Shown here piece after piece: positions 1-8,016 of a stretch of DNA of 64,000 nt. Numbering within the stretch: the first letter of the stretch is position 1; every line of letters begins with the position of its first letter. Under the pieces are notes generated by a model, which searched no databases, was not told where the DNA came from, and worked only from the letters and a program-made list of their open reading frames with translations. Made by a program: the position numbers and the translations under genes. Source of the stretch: Pseudomonas putida (lineage in GTDB: Bacteria; Pseudomonadota; Gammaproteobacteria; Pseudomonadales; Pseudomonadaceae); assembly GCF_028682455.1 (NCBI RefSeq), contig NZ_JANHLD010000001.1, positions 2,123,501 to 2,187,500 of the forward strand. The letters are read 5' to 3'.

Positions 1-1669
1 CGCTGGTCTGGCTGGCAGCCAGGTCCTCTTTGGACGCTGCAACCATGGCCTCGACCTTGACCGGGTCGATGCGGTTCATCAGGGCTTTGAACGGGTTCAG
101 CTTGTGGTTGGTCAGGCGGCTCTGGTGATCGGCCCAGGTCAGAGGCGCAACATTGAGGAACGCCTCGGCATCGGCGGCCAGCAGTGGCAGCACAGGCTTG
201 AGGAAAATCACCAGTTGGCGGAACAGGTTGATGCCTTGGGCGCAAATGGCTTGCACTTCGTCCTGCTTGCCTTCCTGCTTGGCCAGCGACCACGGTGCCT
301 TGTCGGCGATCCAGGCGTTGGCACGGTCGGCCAGGGCCATGATCTCGCGCATGGCACGGGCAAAGTCGCGACCTTCGTAGGCCTCGGCAATGCTTGGCGC
401 GGCGGCGAGGAAGGCTTCGGTCAGTTCAGGCGCGGCATCGCCGTCGACCATCACGCCATCGTTGCCCTTGTGGATGAAGCCGGCGCAGCGGCTGGCGATA
501 TTGACCACCTTGCCGACCAGGTCGGAGTTGACCTTCTGGACGAAGTCTTCCAGGTTCAGGTCGAGGTCGTCGACGCCGCGACCGAGCTTGGCCGCGTAGT
601 AGTAGCGCAGGTATTCCGGCGACAGGTGATCCAGGTAGGTGCGGGCCTTGATGAAGGTGCCGCGCGACTTGGACATCTTCGAGCCGTTGACGGTCAGGTA
701 GCCGTGCACGTTGATGCCGGTCGGCTTGCGGTAGCCGGCGCCTTCGAGCATGGCAGGCCAGAACAGGGCGTGGAAGTTGACGATGTCCTTGCCGATGAAG
801 TGGTACAGCTCGGCCTTGGAGTCCTTGTTCCAGAACGCGTCGAAGTCCAGCTCCGGGCGGCGGGCACACAGATTCTTGAAGCTGGCCATGTAGCCGATCG
901 GCGCATCCAGCCATACATAGAAGTACTTGCCCGGCTCGTCAGGGATTTCGAAGCCGAAGTACGGCGCGTCACGGGAAATGTCCCATTCCTGCAGGCCGGC
1001 ATCCAGCCACTCGGCGATCTTGTTGGCCACGGCGTCCTGCAGGGTGCCGCTGCGGGTCCACTGCTGGAGCATGGCCTGGAAGTCAGGCAGCTTGAAGAAG
1101 AAGTGCTGGGAGTCCTTGAGCACCGGGGTGGCGCCGGAAATCGCCGACTTCGGGTTCTTCAGCTCGGTGGGTGCGTAGGTGGCCCCGCACTTTTCGCAGT
1201 TGTCGCCGTACTGGTCGTCGGCGGCACACTTGGGGCAGGTACCTTTGATGAAACGGTCGGCCAGGAACATTTTCTTGTCCGGGTCGAAGTACTGGGTGAT
1301 CGAGCGGGTGGCAATGTGCCCGGCATCACGCAGCTTGAGGTAGATCTGGCTCGACAGCTCGCGGTTTTCTTCGGCGTGGGTCGAGTGGAAGTTGTCGAAA
1401 TCCACCAGGAAGTCGGCGAAGTCCCCACTGTGCTCGGCCTGGACGGCGGCAATCAGTTGCTCGGGGGTGATGCCTTCCTTCTCGGCGCGCAGCATGATGG
1501 CCGACCCATGGGCGTCGTCTGCACAGACGTACACGCACTGGTTGCCGCGATGCTTCTGGAAGCGCACCCACATGTCTGTCTGGATGTACTCGAGCATATG
1601 GCCAAGGTGGATCGAACCATTGGCATAGGGCAGGGCGCTGGTGACGAGAATCTGACGGGGCTCGGACAT
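1..1669 (-). CDS. metG: Methionyl-tRNA synthetase (3' end cut by window edge)
   Basis: Charges tRNA-Met with methionine in the cytoplasm. The reading frame begins [20 protein letters not shown] and continues into HLGH (residues 21-24), the class I HIGH motif. A zinc knuckle with two CxxC pairs (CPKC, CEKC) lies near residue 145, and KMSKS is encoded at 663-677. The 556 residues present cover the catalytic and anticodon-binding domains; the C-terminal tRNA-binding domain (E. coli enzyme about 677 residues) lies outside the window. It is transcribed divergently from the mrp-type gene with 156 bp between. The antisense strand is also open for long stretches, a GC-skew effect and not a second gene. 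Confidence 0.97.
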   Translation of the reverse strand, partial: MSEPRQILVTSALPYANGSIHLGHMLEYIQTDMWVRFQKHRGNQCVYVCADDAHGSAIMLRAEKEGITPEQLIAAVQAEHSGDFADFLVDFDNFHSTHAEENRELSSQIYLKLRDAGHIATRSITQYFDPDKKMFLADRFIKGTCPKCAADDQYGDNCEKCGATYAPTELKNPKSAISGATPVLKDSQHFFFKLPDFQAMLQQWTRSGTLQDAVANKIAEWLDAGLQEWDISRDAPYFGFEIPDEPGKYFYVWLDAPIGYMASFKNLCARRPELDFDAFWNKDSKAELYHFIGKDIVNFHALFWPAMLEGAGYRKPTGINVHGYLTVNGSKMSKSRGTFIKARTYLDHLSPEYLRYYYAAKLGRGVDDLDLNLEDFVQKVNSDLVGKVVNIASRCAGFIHKGNDGVMVDGDAAPELTEAFLAAAPSIAEAYEGRDFARAMREIMALADRANAWIADKAPWSLAKQEGKQDEVQAICAQGINLFRQLVIFLKPVLPLLAADAEAFLNVAPLTWADHQSRLTNHKLNPFKALMNRIDPVKVEAMVAASKEDLAASQTS

Positions 1670-1825
1670 GGGGGCTCGGCTACTTTTTTCGGCTACTTGA
1701 GATGAAACGGTGATCGGCCACTATAAAACGCCGGGAAATTTATTTCACCCCATGTGCGTATCTATGAAGGGTTCGCGGGTTAGCATAGTCGCCTGTTTTG
1801 CTCAGTCTTTATCACGGGAGTCTCC

Positions 1826-2920
1826 ATGAGTGCCGTCACTCGCGCAGCCGTCGAAGCCGTTCTTCGCCAGTACACCGACCCTTACTTGAACCAGGACCCG
1901 GTCAGCGCCGGGTGTGTGCAGGCCATCGATATCCAGGGCGACCGGGTCAGTGTCCAGTTGCAGCTCGGATATGCCGCCGGCCTGTTCAAGAATGGCTGGG
2001 CGCAGGTCCTGCAAACGGCTGTCGAGGGTATCGACGGTGTCGCCGCAGCGAAGGTCGAGATCAACTGCGTGATTGCCGAACACAAGGCCCAGGCCCAGAT
2101 TCCGGGCCTGGCCAACGTCAAGAACATCATTGCCGTGGCCTCGGGCAAGGGTGGGGTGGGCAAATCCACTACCGCGGCCAACCTGGCGCTGGCGCTGGCT
2201 CGTGAAGGTGCCCGGGTGGGTATCCTGGATGCCGACATCTATGGCCCGAGCCAGGGTGTGATGTTCGGTATTCCCGAGCGTACGCGCCCCCAGATCCGTG
2301 ACCAGAAGTGGTTTGTGCCGCTCAAGGCCCACGGCGTCGAGGTGATGTCGATGGCGTTCCTGACCGATGACAACACGCCGATGGTCTGGCGTGGCCCGAT
2401 GGTGTCCGGGGCATTGCTGCAACTGGTGACCCAGACCGCCTGGGACAACCTCGACTACCTGGTGATCGACATGCCGCCGGGTACCGGTGACATCCAGCTG
2501 ACCCTGGCGCAGAAAGTGCCGGTGGCAGGCTCGGTGATCGTCACCACGCCGCAGGACCTGGCCCTGCTCGACGCCAAGAAAGGGGTCGAGATGTTCCGTA
2601 AGGTCAACATCCCGGTGCTGGGCGTGGTCGAGAACATGGCCGTGCACATCTGCTCGAACTGTGGCCATGCCGAGCATCTGTTCGGCGAGGGCGGAGGCGA
2701 GAAGCTTGCGGCGCAATATGGTGTCGAACTGCTGGCCTCGTTGCCGCTGTCGATGCTGATTCGCGAGCAGGCCGACAGTGGCAAGCCGACGGCCATTGCC
2801 GAGCCGGAAAGCCAGATCGCCATGGTCTACCAGGAGCTGGCGCGCCAGGTGGGGGCGCGAATAGTGCTGCAAGAGGCGGCTGCGCCTGCAATGCCGAGCA
2901 TCACCATCAGCGAAGATTGA
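1826..2920 (+). CDS. apbC: Iron-sulfur carrier ATPase ApbC (Mrp/NBP35 family)
   Basis: A P-loop ATPase that binds and delivers Fe-S clusters to apoproteins in the cytoplasm. Residues 1-90 form a DUF59/MIP18-like domain. The deviant Walker A SGKGGVGKST is at residues 106-115, with DMPPGTGD as the Walker B region, and the cluster-binding CSNC pair lies before residue 280. The length of 364 residues is normal for the family. The start ATG follows the SD-like CGGGAGTCTCC. It is divergent from metG, the arrangement I recall from P. aeruginosa. A REP element follows the stop codon. Confidence 0.93.
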   Translation: MSAVTRAAVEAVLRQYTDPYLNQDPVSAGCVQAIDIQGDRVSVQLQLGYAAGLFKNGWAQVLQTAVEGIDGVAAAKVEINCVIAEHKAQAQIPGLANVKNIIAVASGKGGVGKSTTAANLALALAREGARVGILDADIYGPSQGVMFGIPERTRPQIRDQKWFVPLKAHGVEVMSMAFLTDDNTPMVWRGPMVSGALLQLVTQTAWDNLDYLVIDMPPGTGDIQLTLAQKVPVAGSVIVTTPQDLALLDAKKGVEMFRKVNIPVLGVVENMAVHICSNCGHAEHLFGEGGGEKLAAQYGVELLASLPLSMLIREQADSGKPTAIAEPESQIAMVYQELARQVGARIVLQEAAAPAMPSITISED

Positions 2921-2929
2921 GGCGAGTCA

Positions 2930-2981
2930 TCGCGGGGCAATCCCGCTCCTATCGCAGGAGCGGGCTTGTCCCGCGAAGAAA
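2930..2981. repeat. REP palindromic element
   Basis: Two inverted copies of the Pseudomonas REP core (CGCGGGGCAATCCCGCTCC, then AGGAGCGGGCTTGTCCCGCG) separated by a few bases. It sits between the apbC stop codon and the cold-shock gene terminator, so it lies between convergent genes. Confidence 0.85.
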
Positions 2982-2998
2982 ACCGACCCTACAGGCAT

Positions 2999-3030
2999 AA
3001 AAAAAGCCCCACCTGTTAAGGGCGGGGCTT
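2999..3030 (-). terminator. Rho-independent terminator of the cold-shock gene
   Basis: Read on the minus strand, AAGCCCC (3004-3010 on +) pairs with GGGGCTT (3024-3030 on +), followed by a run of seven T. It starts about 20 bp downstream of the cold-shock gene stop codon. Confidence 0.85.
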
Positions 3031-3051
3031 CTTCAAGCTGTAAAGCGGAAG

Positions 3052-3261
3052 TTAGATAACTTCTACTTCTTCAGCCTGCATGCCTTTCTGACCGCGGGTA
3101 GCGATGAAAGAAACCTGCTGGCCTTCTTTCAGGCTCTTGAAGCCGTCAGCCTTGATGGCTTTGAAGTGTACGAACAGGTCGTCACCGGATTGTGGGGTGA
3201 TGAAGCCGAAGCCTTTTTCATCGTTGAACCACTTAACGGTACCGGTTTGGCGATTGGACAT
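3052..3261 (-). CDS. Cold-shock domain protein (CspA family)
   Basis: A 69-residue single OB-fold protein that binds single-stranded RNA or DNA and acts as an RNA chaperone. RNP1 is KGFGFI (16-21) and RNP2 is DLFVHF (28-33); the length is the usual one. Which paralogue it is (CapB, CspA or CspD type) cannot be fixed from this copy alone. It is monocistronic with its own terminator. The 350 bp upstream leave room for a long 5' leader, as is common for cold-shock genes, but I did not identify a cold box. Confidence 0.93.
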   Translation of the reverse strand: MSNRQTGTVKWFNDEKGFGFITPQSGDDLFVHFKAIKADGFKSLKEGQQVSFIATRGQKGMQAEEVEVI

Positions 3262-3611
3262 GGTCTGTCTCCTTGGACAAAGTTAACTACGGCTCAGGAA
3301 ACGCCCTGGCCGAGACTGAGTGCAAAGAGGCAGAAAATTCATGAAGATGGGTTGATCGAGATCTTGCATCAGGTAGATATTCTCAGTGACACGTGCAGCA
3401 CAGTGGCGTCACCTTAACCCTTTTTCCAGAACGTGCCAATGGTCTTGTTCAGCTTTCGCGCAAATCATGACTGACGGTGTCGACGGCGTGGTTGCAAGCC
3501 CCGCCGGGCGGGGATTCGCTGCCTTGCGGTGGATGAAACTTTGAACCCGGCGCGCGGCCCGGTAAGATGCGCCACAGAATTTCTTCACCTCGTTACTTCA
3601 GGACACCCGCC
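3262..3611. other. Intergenic region between divergent cold-shock gene and dcd
   Basis: 350 bp without a convincing gene. It should hold the promoter and leader of the cold-shock gene (minus) and the promoter of dcd (plus). I see no tRNA, terminator or strong inverted repeat in it. Confidence 0.5.
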
Positions 3612-4178
3612 ATGAGCATCAAATCGGACAAGTGGATTCGCCGCATGGCGCAGGAACACGGCATGATCGAGCCGTTCGTCGAGCGCCAGGTGCGCGGCGA
3701 GAGCGACAACCGGCTGATCTCCTTCGGTGTCTCCAGCTACGGCTACGATGTGCGCTGCGCCGACGAGTTCAAGGTGTTCACCAACATCAACTCGGCCACC
3801 GTCGATCCGAAAAACTTCGACGCCGGCAGCTTTGTCGACGTCAAGAGCGACGTCTGCATCATTCCCCCCAACTCTTTCGCACTGGCCCGTACCGTCGAGT
3901 ACTTCCGCATTCCACGCAATGTTCTGACCATCTGCCTGGGCAAAAGCACCTACGCGCGCTGCGGCATCATCGTCAACGTCACCCCGCTGGAACCGGAGTG
4001 GGAAGGCCATGTGACCCTGGAGTTCTCCAACACCACCACCTTGCCGGCGAAAATCTACGCCAACGAGGGCGTGGCGCAGATGCTCTTCCTCGAATCCGAT
4101 GAAGAGTGCGAAGTGTCCTATAAGGATCGTGGCGGCAAGTACCAGGGCCAGCGCGGCGTCACCCTGCCACGCACCTGA
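3612..4178 (+). CDS. dcd: dCTP deaminase
   Basis: Deaminates dCTP to dUTP, supplying dUMP for thymidylate synthesis. The 188-residue protein starts [20 protein letters not shown]. It carries the [10 protein letters not shown] substrate loop, the [16 protein letters not shown] segment with the catalytic Glu, and the C-terminal [12 protein letters not shown] that closes over the nucleotide. The length matches the roughly 190-residue bacterial trimeric enzyme. An upstream in-frame ATG at 3567 would add 15 atypical residues, so I use 3612. Mrp, cold-shock protein and dcd follow each other as in other pseudomonads. Confidence 0.96.
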   Translation: MSIKSDKWIRRMAQEHGMIEPFVERQVRGESDNRLISFGVSSYGYDVRCADEFKVFTNINSATVDPKNFDAGSFVDVKSDVCIIPPNSFALARTVEYFRIPRNVLTICLGKSTYARCGIIVNVTPLEPEWEGHVTLEFSNTTTLPAKIYANEGVAQMLFLESDEECEVSYKDRGGKYQGQRGVTLPRT

Positions 4179-4279
4179 GCCGACAAGGCGAGGGAATTCC
4201 TCGCCACAGGCAGACTCTAACGCAGTGAACTGTTTCGCCAGGCAACAGGCCTGGCACACTTCACACCAGGAGCTGCCCC

Positions 4280-4513
4280 ATGAAACTCGATCCCACCATC
4301 AGCGCCAAGCTGGCAGTGTTGCAGCCCAACCATGTCGGCGTGCTGGCCTGGTCGTTGATGGCTCATCCGCATCCGTACATCGCCCACGCCGGTGGTGTGC
4401 CCGGTCAACCTGACCCAGACACTCCCGACACGCCGCAGCCCGGTGAAGTCCCGCCTATGGAGCCGGGCGAGCCGACCCTGCCCGACGAGCCGCCTCCGGC
4501 GCCTGTGGCCTGA
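4280..4513 (+). CDS. Small proline-rich hypothetical protein
   Basis: A 77-residue product that I cannot assign to a family. The first 35 residues look folded (MKLDPTISAKLAVLQPNHVG). The second half is a low-complexity Pro/Glu/Asp tail with repeated PDTP, PGEVPP and PGEPTLP units. AGGAG lies about 8 bases before the ATG, which supports translation. There is no signal peptide or clear membrane segment. It sits between dcd and the convergent aspartoacylase-like gene. Confidence 0.6.
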   Translation: MKLDPTISAKLAVLQPNHVGVLAWSLMAHPHPYIAHAGGVPGQPDPDTPDTPQPGEVPPMEPGEPTLPDEPPPAPVA

Positions 4514-4529
4514 AATGCCCCCAGGGGAC

Positions 4530-5645
4530 TCAAGGCGATAACAGATAGCCGCTGCGATACGCCTGCCGGCCGGCCACATGGGCGATGACCATGCCGGCAG
4601 TGGCCATGCGGCGCAGTGAGCGTGCGTACAGCAGGCCAGGCTGGGCATTGCGAACCGGTGTCACGCGGTCACTGAGCGGGTCGATCACCTCGGCAATCAA
4701 CTGGCCCGCCTCCAGGTACTGGCCAGGTGCGACATGAAACACCAGCAGCCCGCCCAAAGGTGTTGCAACCGGTTCGACGCCTGCCAGCGGGGTTTCCGGG
4801 TAGAGCAGTGCTGGCATCTGGGCCGCCTCACCTTCGATGGCGCCGTAGTGCGTCAGGTAATCGAGAATCGCCCCGCAATCCTGTTTCGCCAGCGGGTGGT
4901 TCACATCGCCCTGGCCGCGCAACTCGACGGTGACCGAGAAACTGCCCTGGGGGATTGGAAACTGTTTGCCGAATCGCTGTTGCAACTGCCACCACACCAG
5001 GGTGAAACACTCGTCGAACGACTGTCCGCCTGAGTCGGTGGCCAGCAGGCTGGCCTGGGTGCCGAGGTAGCGTGCCAGGGGTTCGACCTGGGGCCAGGCC
5101 TCAGGCGTGGTGTACAGGTGGGCAACGGCGTCGAAGTCACAGTGCAGATCGAGCACCATCTCGGCATCGCAGGCCAGCCGTTGCAGTGTCAGCCGCTGGG
5201 ACTGCAGGGGCGTGTGGGTCGGATGGGCGTCGAGGGCGCGACGCAGGTATTCGCGGATCAAGGCAACGTTGTGCGCAGGGTCCTGGTTCAGGTGGGCTTC
5301 GATCTGATCGCCGATCGGGTCGCTCAGGTCGACGAAATTACGGTTGAAGTTCTCGCCACTTTGCAGCTCGAATCGACCGAGCGGCACGTCCATCAACACC
5401 TGCTCCAGGCCAACCGGATTGGCAATCGGCACCAGCACGATTTCGCGGCGCAGCAGGCCTCGGGCTTCAAGCTCGGCCAGGCGTTGCTTGAGGTGCCAGG
5501 CCACCAGCATGCCGGGTAGCTCGTCGGCATGCAGCGAAGCCTGGATGTAGATTTTGCCGGCCCCCCGAGGGCCGAAGTGGAAGCTGTGGATCTGGCGGGC
5601 GATACCTGGAACCGGTGCCAGAATGTCGTGGGTCGAGTGATGCAT
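4530..5645 (-). CDS. Succinylglutamate desuccinylase/aspartoacylase family zinc hydrolase
   Basis: A 371-residue M14-like carboxypeptidase-fold protein that hydrolyses an amide on an acyl amino acid or related substrate. HADE (residues 39-42) supplies the His and Glu zinc ligands, and DLHCDFDAV a third His. The C-terminal part (GLLVFHVAPGQYLEAG) is a lipoyl-like beta barrel typical of AstE/aspartoacylase relatives. The ATG at 5645 begins MHHSTHDI; an upstream extension to 5891 would run through REP-like DNA and is unlikely. No arginine catabolism (ast) genes are nearby, so AstE proper is unlikely and the substrate is unknown. Confidence 0.85.
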   Translation of the reverse strand: MHHSTHDILAPVPGIARQIHSFHFGPRGAGKIYIQASLHADELPGMLVAWHLKQRLAELEARGLLRREIVLVPIANPVGLEQVLMDVPLGRFELQSGENFNRNFVDLSDPIGDQIEAHLNQDPAHNVALIREYLRRALDAHPTHTPLQSQRLTLQRLACDAEMVLDLHCDFDAVAHLYTTPEAWPQVEPLARYLGTQASLLATDSGGQSFDECFTLVWWQLQQRFGKQFPIPQGSFSVTVELRGQGDVNHPLAKQDCGAILDYLTHYGAIEGEAAQMPALLYPETPLAGVEPVATPLGGLLVFHVAPGQYLEAGQLIAEVIDPLSDRVTPVRNAQPGLLYARSLRRMATAGMVIAHVAGRQAYRSGYLLSP

Positions 5646-5717
5646 ATCGGTCCTAGTGAGTCGGTCCTGGAAAGTTTGATATAAGCATAAAGTTTCCAGG
5701 CGCGCAGTCCTCTGCTC

Positions 5718-5775
5718 GCAGGAGCGGGCTTGCCCCGCGAAGAGGCCAGACCTGCGGCGAGCCCGCTCCTGTCGG
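5718..5775. repeat. REP element pair
   Basis: GCAGGAGCGGGCTTGCCCCG is followed after a short spacer by an inverted partner GCGAGCCCGCTCCTG. It abuts the stop codon of the pentahaem cytochrome gene and lies between it and the start of the aspartoacylase-like gene. Confidence 0.75.
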
Positions 5776-7830
5776 TCAGTAGCGGGCATCCACCGGCTTG
5801 CCCCCCTTGGGCCAGTCCTTGACCTTGTCGGGGAAGTCAGGCCGAGGTTGTTGTGAGAACCAGGCCGCGACATCCACCGCCTCCTGGTCACTCAAGCCGC
5901 CCTGGCCAAGCGGGAAGCGTTCGTGAAAGCCGATGGGCATGTTGCGTTTAACGAAGGCCGCCGCCGTATAGGTGCGCGCCATCCCTGCACCGATGTTGAA
6001 CGACTGCTCGCCCCACAGCGGCGGGAAAACCAGGCTGCCATCGTCGCGGGCCAGGCCTTCACCGTTGCTACCGTGACACACCGCGCATTGCTTGACGTAC
6101 ACCTGCTGGCCATTGGCGAGGTCAGGCTCGATGGCCGGGTCAATCTTGCCGACACCCCGTCCGGCCACCTTGTCGCCGGGCTGGGTGTTGTTCTTCATCC
6201 ACTCGAAGTAGGCCACCATGGCCTGCATGTCTGCCGACTGCGGCGGGATTGGCGTGCCGTTCATGGAGCGGCGGAAACAGCCGTTGATACGCTCTTCCAG
6301 AGTAATTACCTTGCCGGCGCGCGGCGCATAGCCAGGGAAGAACGCCGAGACGCCGACAAAAGGCGATCCGTCGGCCACGGTGCCGGCGTTCAGGTGACAG
6401 CTGGTGCAGTTCAGCGCGTTACCGACGTTGTCGGGCAGTAGCGCCTTGGTCTGCAGGTGCAGGCGCATCCCGCGCACGACTTGTTCGGCGTTGGGTGCGG
6501 CCAGCAGGTCAGCCAGGCGTGGGGTCTGGAACGCACTGGAATCGGTGGTTTGCGGGTTGAGCTGGCCGCGCAGTTTCTTCACCTGCTGGGCCGTGACTGC
6601 CGGGCTTTCGTTACCCCAGCGGCCACGCACGAAGGTGAGGATCTCGGCGATTTCCTGATCCGACAGGCGAGCGAACCCGGGCATGGTATAGACCCGTGAA
6701 TGGGTTGCGGTTTGCGCGGTTTTCCAGCCGGTAAGAGTGATGTGCAGCAAGGAGGTCGGGTCGTTCGAGGCCACGCTGGGGTTGCTGGCAAGCGGTGGGA
6801 ACATGCCTTTTACGCCCGCGCCATCGGTGCGGTGGCAGTCGCTGCAGAACTGGGTGTAGCCCAGCCCGCCACGGCTGCTGAACAGATCGTCCGGTGGCAG
6901 GGCCGGGGTCAACGATACGGCCGGCATGGGCAGGTCATCCTCTCCTGGTGGCAATGACTTGAGATAGCTGGCAATGGCGATCAGGTCGGCATCGCTGAAG
7001 TGCTGGGTGCTGTGGTGGATGACTTCGGCCATGTTGCCCGAGACGGTGGCAAAGCGGTTTTGGCCGGTCTTGAGCAGTTGCACGGTGTCGGGCACGGTCC
7101 ACAGGTTGCGCAAGCTCAGGGCGCGCCAGTGCTCTACGGTTTCACCGGCAAGAAAGTGCTTGCCGCGGCTACCGGTGTCGCTCAGGGCTTTTTCCTGGAA
7201 GGCAATGCCCCGCGGTGTGTGGCAGGCACCACAGTGCCCCAGGCCCTGTACCAGATAAGCTCCGCGGTTGATTACCGGATCCTGGTTGGGGGCGGCCTCG
7301 AACGGCTGGTTGTCGAGGAAGGCCCAGTTCCAGAACGCCAGGCCCCAGCGCATGTTGAACGGCCAGCTCATGTTGGCGGGCTGGTTGGAGCGGCTGATCG
7401 GCGGCACGCCTTGCATCAGGTAGGCGTACAGCGCGCGCATGTCGTCTTCACTCATTTTTGCGTAGGACGGGTAGGGCATGGCCGGATACAGGTGCGTGCC
7501 GTCCGCGCTCACGCCCTCGCGCATGGCTGTGTCGAATTGCTCGAAACTGTAGCGGCCGATGCCGGTGTCCGGGTCGGGAGTAATGTTGCTGGAGTAGATG
7601 ATGCCCATGGGCGTCTTCAACTGCAGGCCACCGGCCATGAGCGGCCCCTTGGGCGCGGTGTGGCAGGCGATGCAGTCACCCAGTTGCGCCACATACTTGC
7701 CGCGCTCGAGCAGGCTGTTGTCGGCCGGCTCGAGAGGGGCGGTCGCTGGTGGTGTGTCGCTGGCGTGAAGGGTCGGGATCAACAGCAACGTCGCGGCATA
7801 CAGCGCCAGACGTGAAAGGGCACGAGCCAT
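5776..7830 (-). CDS. Five-haem cytochrome c: alcohol-dehydrogenase-type cytochrome fused to a TsdA-like diheme domain
   Basis: A 684-residue periplasmic electron carrier or enzyme. A Sec signal peptide spans residues 1-23 (cleavage near LHA-SD). Five CxxCH haem sites are visible: CIACH 53-57, CGACH 200-204, CSDCH 329-333, CTSCH 475-479 and CAVCH 582-586. The first three, with MPY/YPAMPYPSY-type loops, resemble the triheme cytochrome subunit of membrane alcohol or gluconate dehydrogenases. From about residue 440 on, CTSCHLNAGT and RINGCFRRSMNG match the thiosulfate dehydrogenase TsdA, including a Cys (518) in the position that could ligate haem. No dehydrogenase subunit gene is adjacent. The substrate (thiosulfate/tetrathionate or another) is inferred only from the domain. 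Confidence 0.85.
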   Translation of the reverse strand: MARALSRLALYAATLLLIPTLHASDTPPATAPLEPADNSLLERGKYVAQLGDCIACHTAPKGPLMAGGLQLKTPMGIIYSSNITPDPDTGIGRYSFEQFDTAMREGVSADGTHLYPAMPYPSYAKMSEDDMRALYAYLMQGVPPISRSNQPANMSWPFNMRWGLAFWNWAFLDNQPFEAAPNQDPVINRGAYLVQGLGHCGACHTPRGIAFQEKALSDTGSRGKHFLAGETVEHWRALSLRNLWTVPDTVQLLKTGQNRFATVSGNMAEVIHHSTQHFSDADLIAIASYLKSLPPGEDDLPMPAVSLTPALPPDDLFSSRGGLGYTQFCSDCHRTDGAGVKGMFPPLASNPSVASNDPTSLLHITLTGWKTAQTATHSRVYTMPGFARLSDQEIAEILTFVRGRWGNESPAVTAQQVKKLRGQLNPQTTDSSAFQTPRLADLLAAPNAEQVVRGMRLHLQTKALLPDNVGNALNCTSCHLNAGTVADGSPFVGVSAFFPGYAPRAGKVITLEERINGCFRRSMNGTPIPPQSADMQAMVAYFEWMKNNTQPGDKVAGRGVGKIDPAIEPDLANGQQVYVKQCAVCHGSNGEGLARDDGSLVFPPLWGEQSFNIGAGMARTYTAAAFVKRNMPIGFHERFPLGQGGLSDQEAVDVAAWFSQQPRPDFPDKVKDWPKGGKPVDARY

Positions 7831-7911
7831 TGCAATATTCCTTTATTCACCTGGCCAGGAGCGATCCTTGGGCGCAGGCGTGCAATCGTTTTTAGAGATC
7901 ATCAGGCAAAG

Positions 7912-7942
7912 CCTGGGGCGAACGTCGCCCCAGTTTCGTTTT
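7912..7942 (+). terminator. Possible terminator hairpin between quiP and the cytochrome gene
   Basis: CTGGGGCG (7913-7920) pairs with CGCCCCAG (7926-7933) around AACGT and is followed by TTTCGTTTT on the plus strand. The flanking genes are both on minus, so its T tract faces the wrong way; it may instead act as a stem at the end of the quiP transcript. A second hairpin, GCAGCCGG/CCGGCTGC, is at 7981-8003. Confidence 0.4.
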
Positions 7943-8016
7943 AAGGCAATTACGGGCGGGGGCTGTTGATATGGATCAGCGCAGCCGGCATTGCACCGGC
8001 TGCGGGCACAGAAGGG

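Noticed and set aside
104..1705. Long open frame (533 codons) on the plus strand opposite metG
   Set aside because: It is antisense to a clear methionyl-tRNA synthetase and arises from high-GC codon bias; no domain is recognisable.
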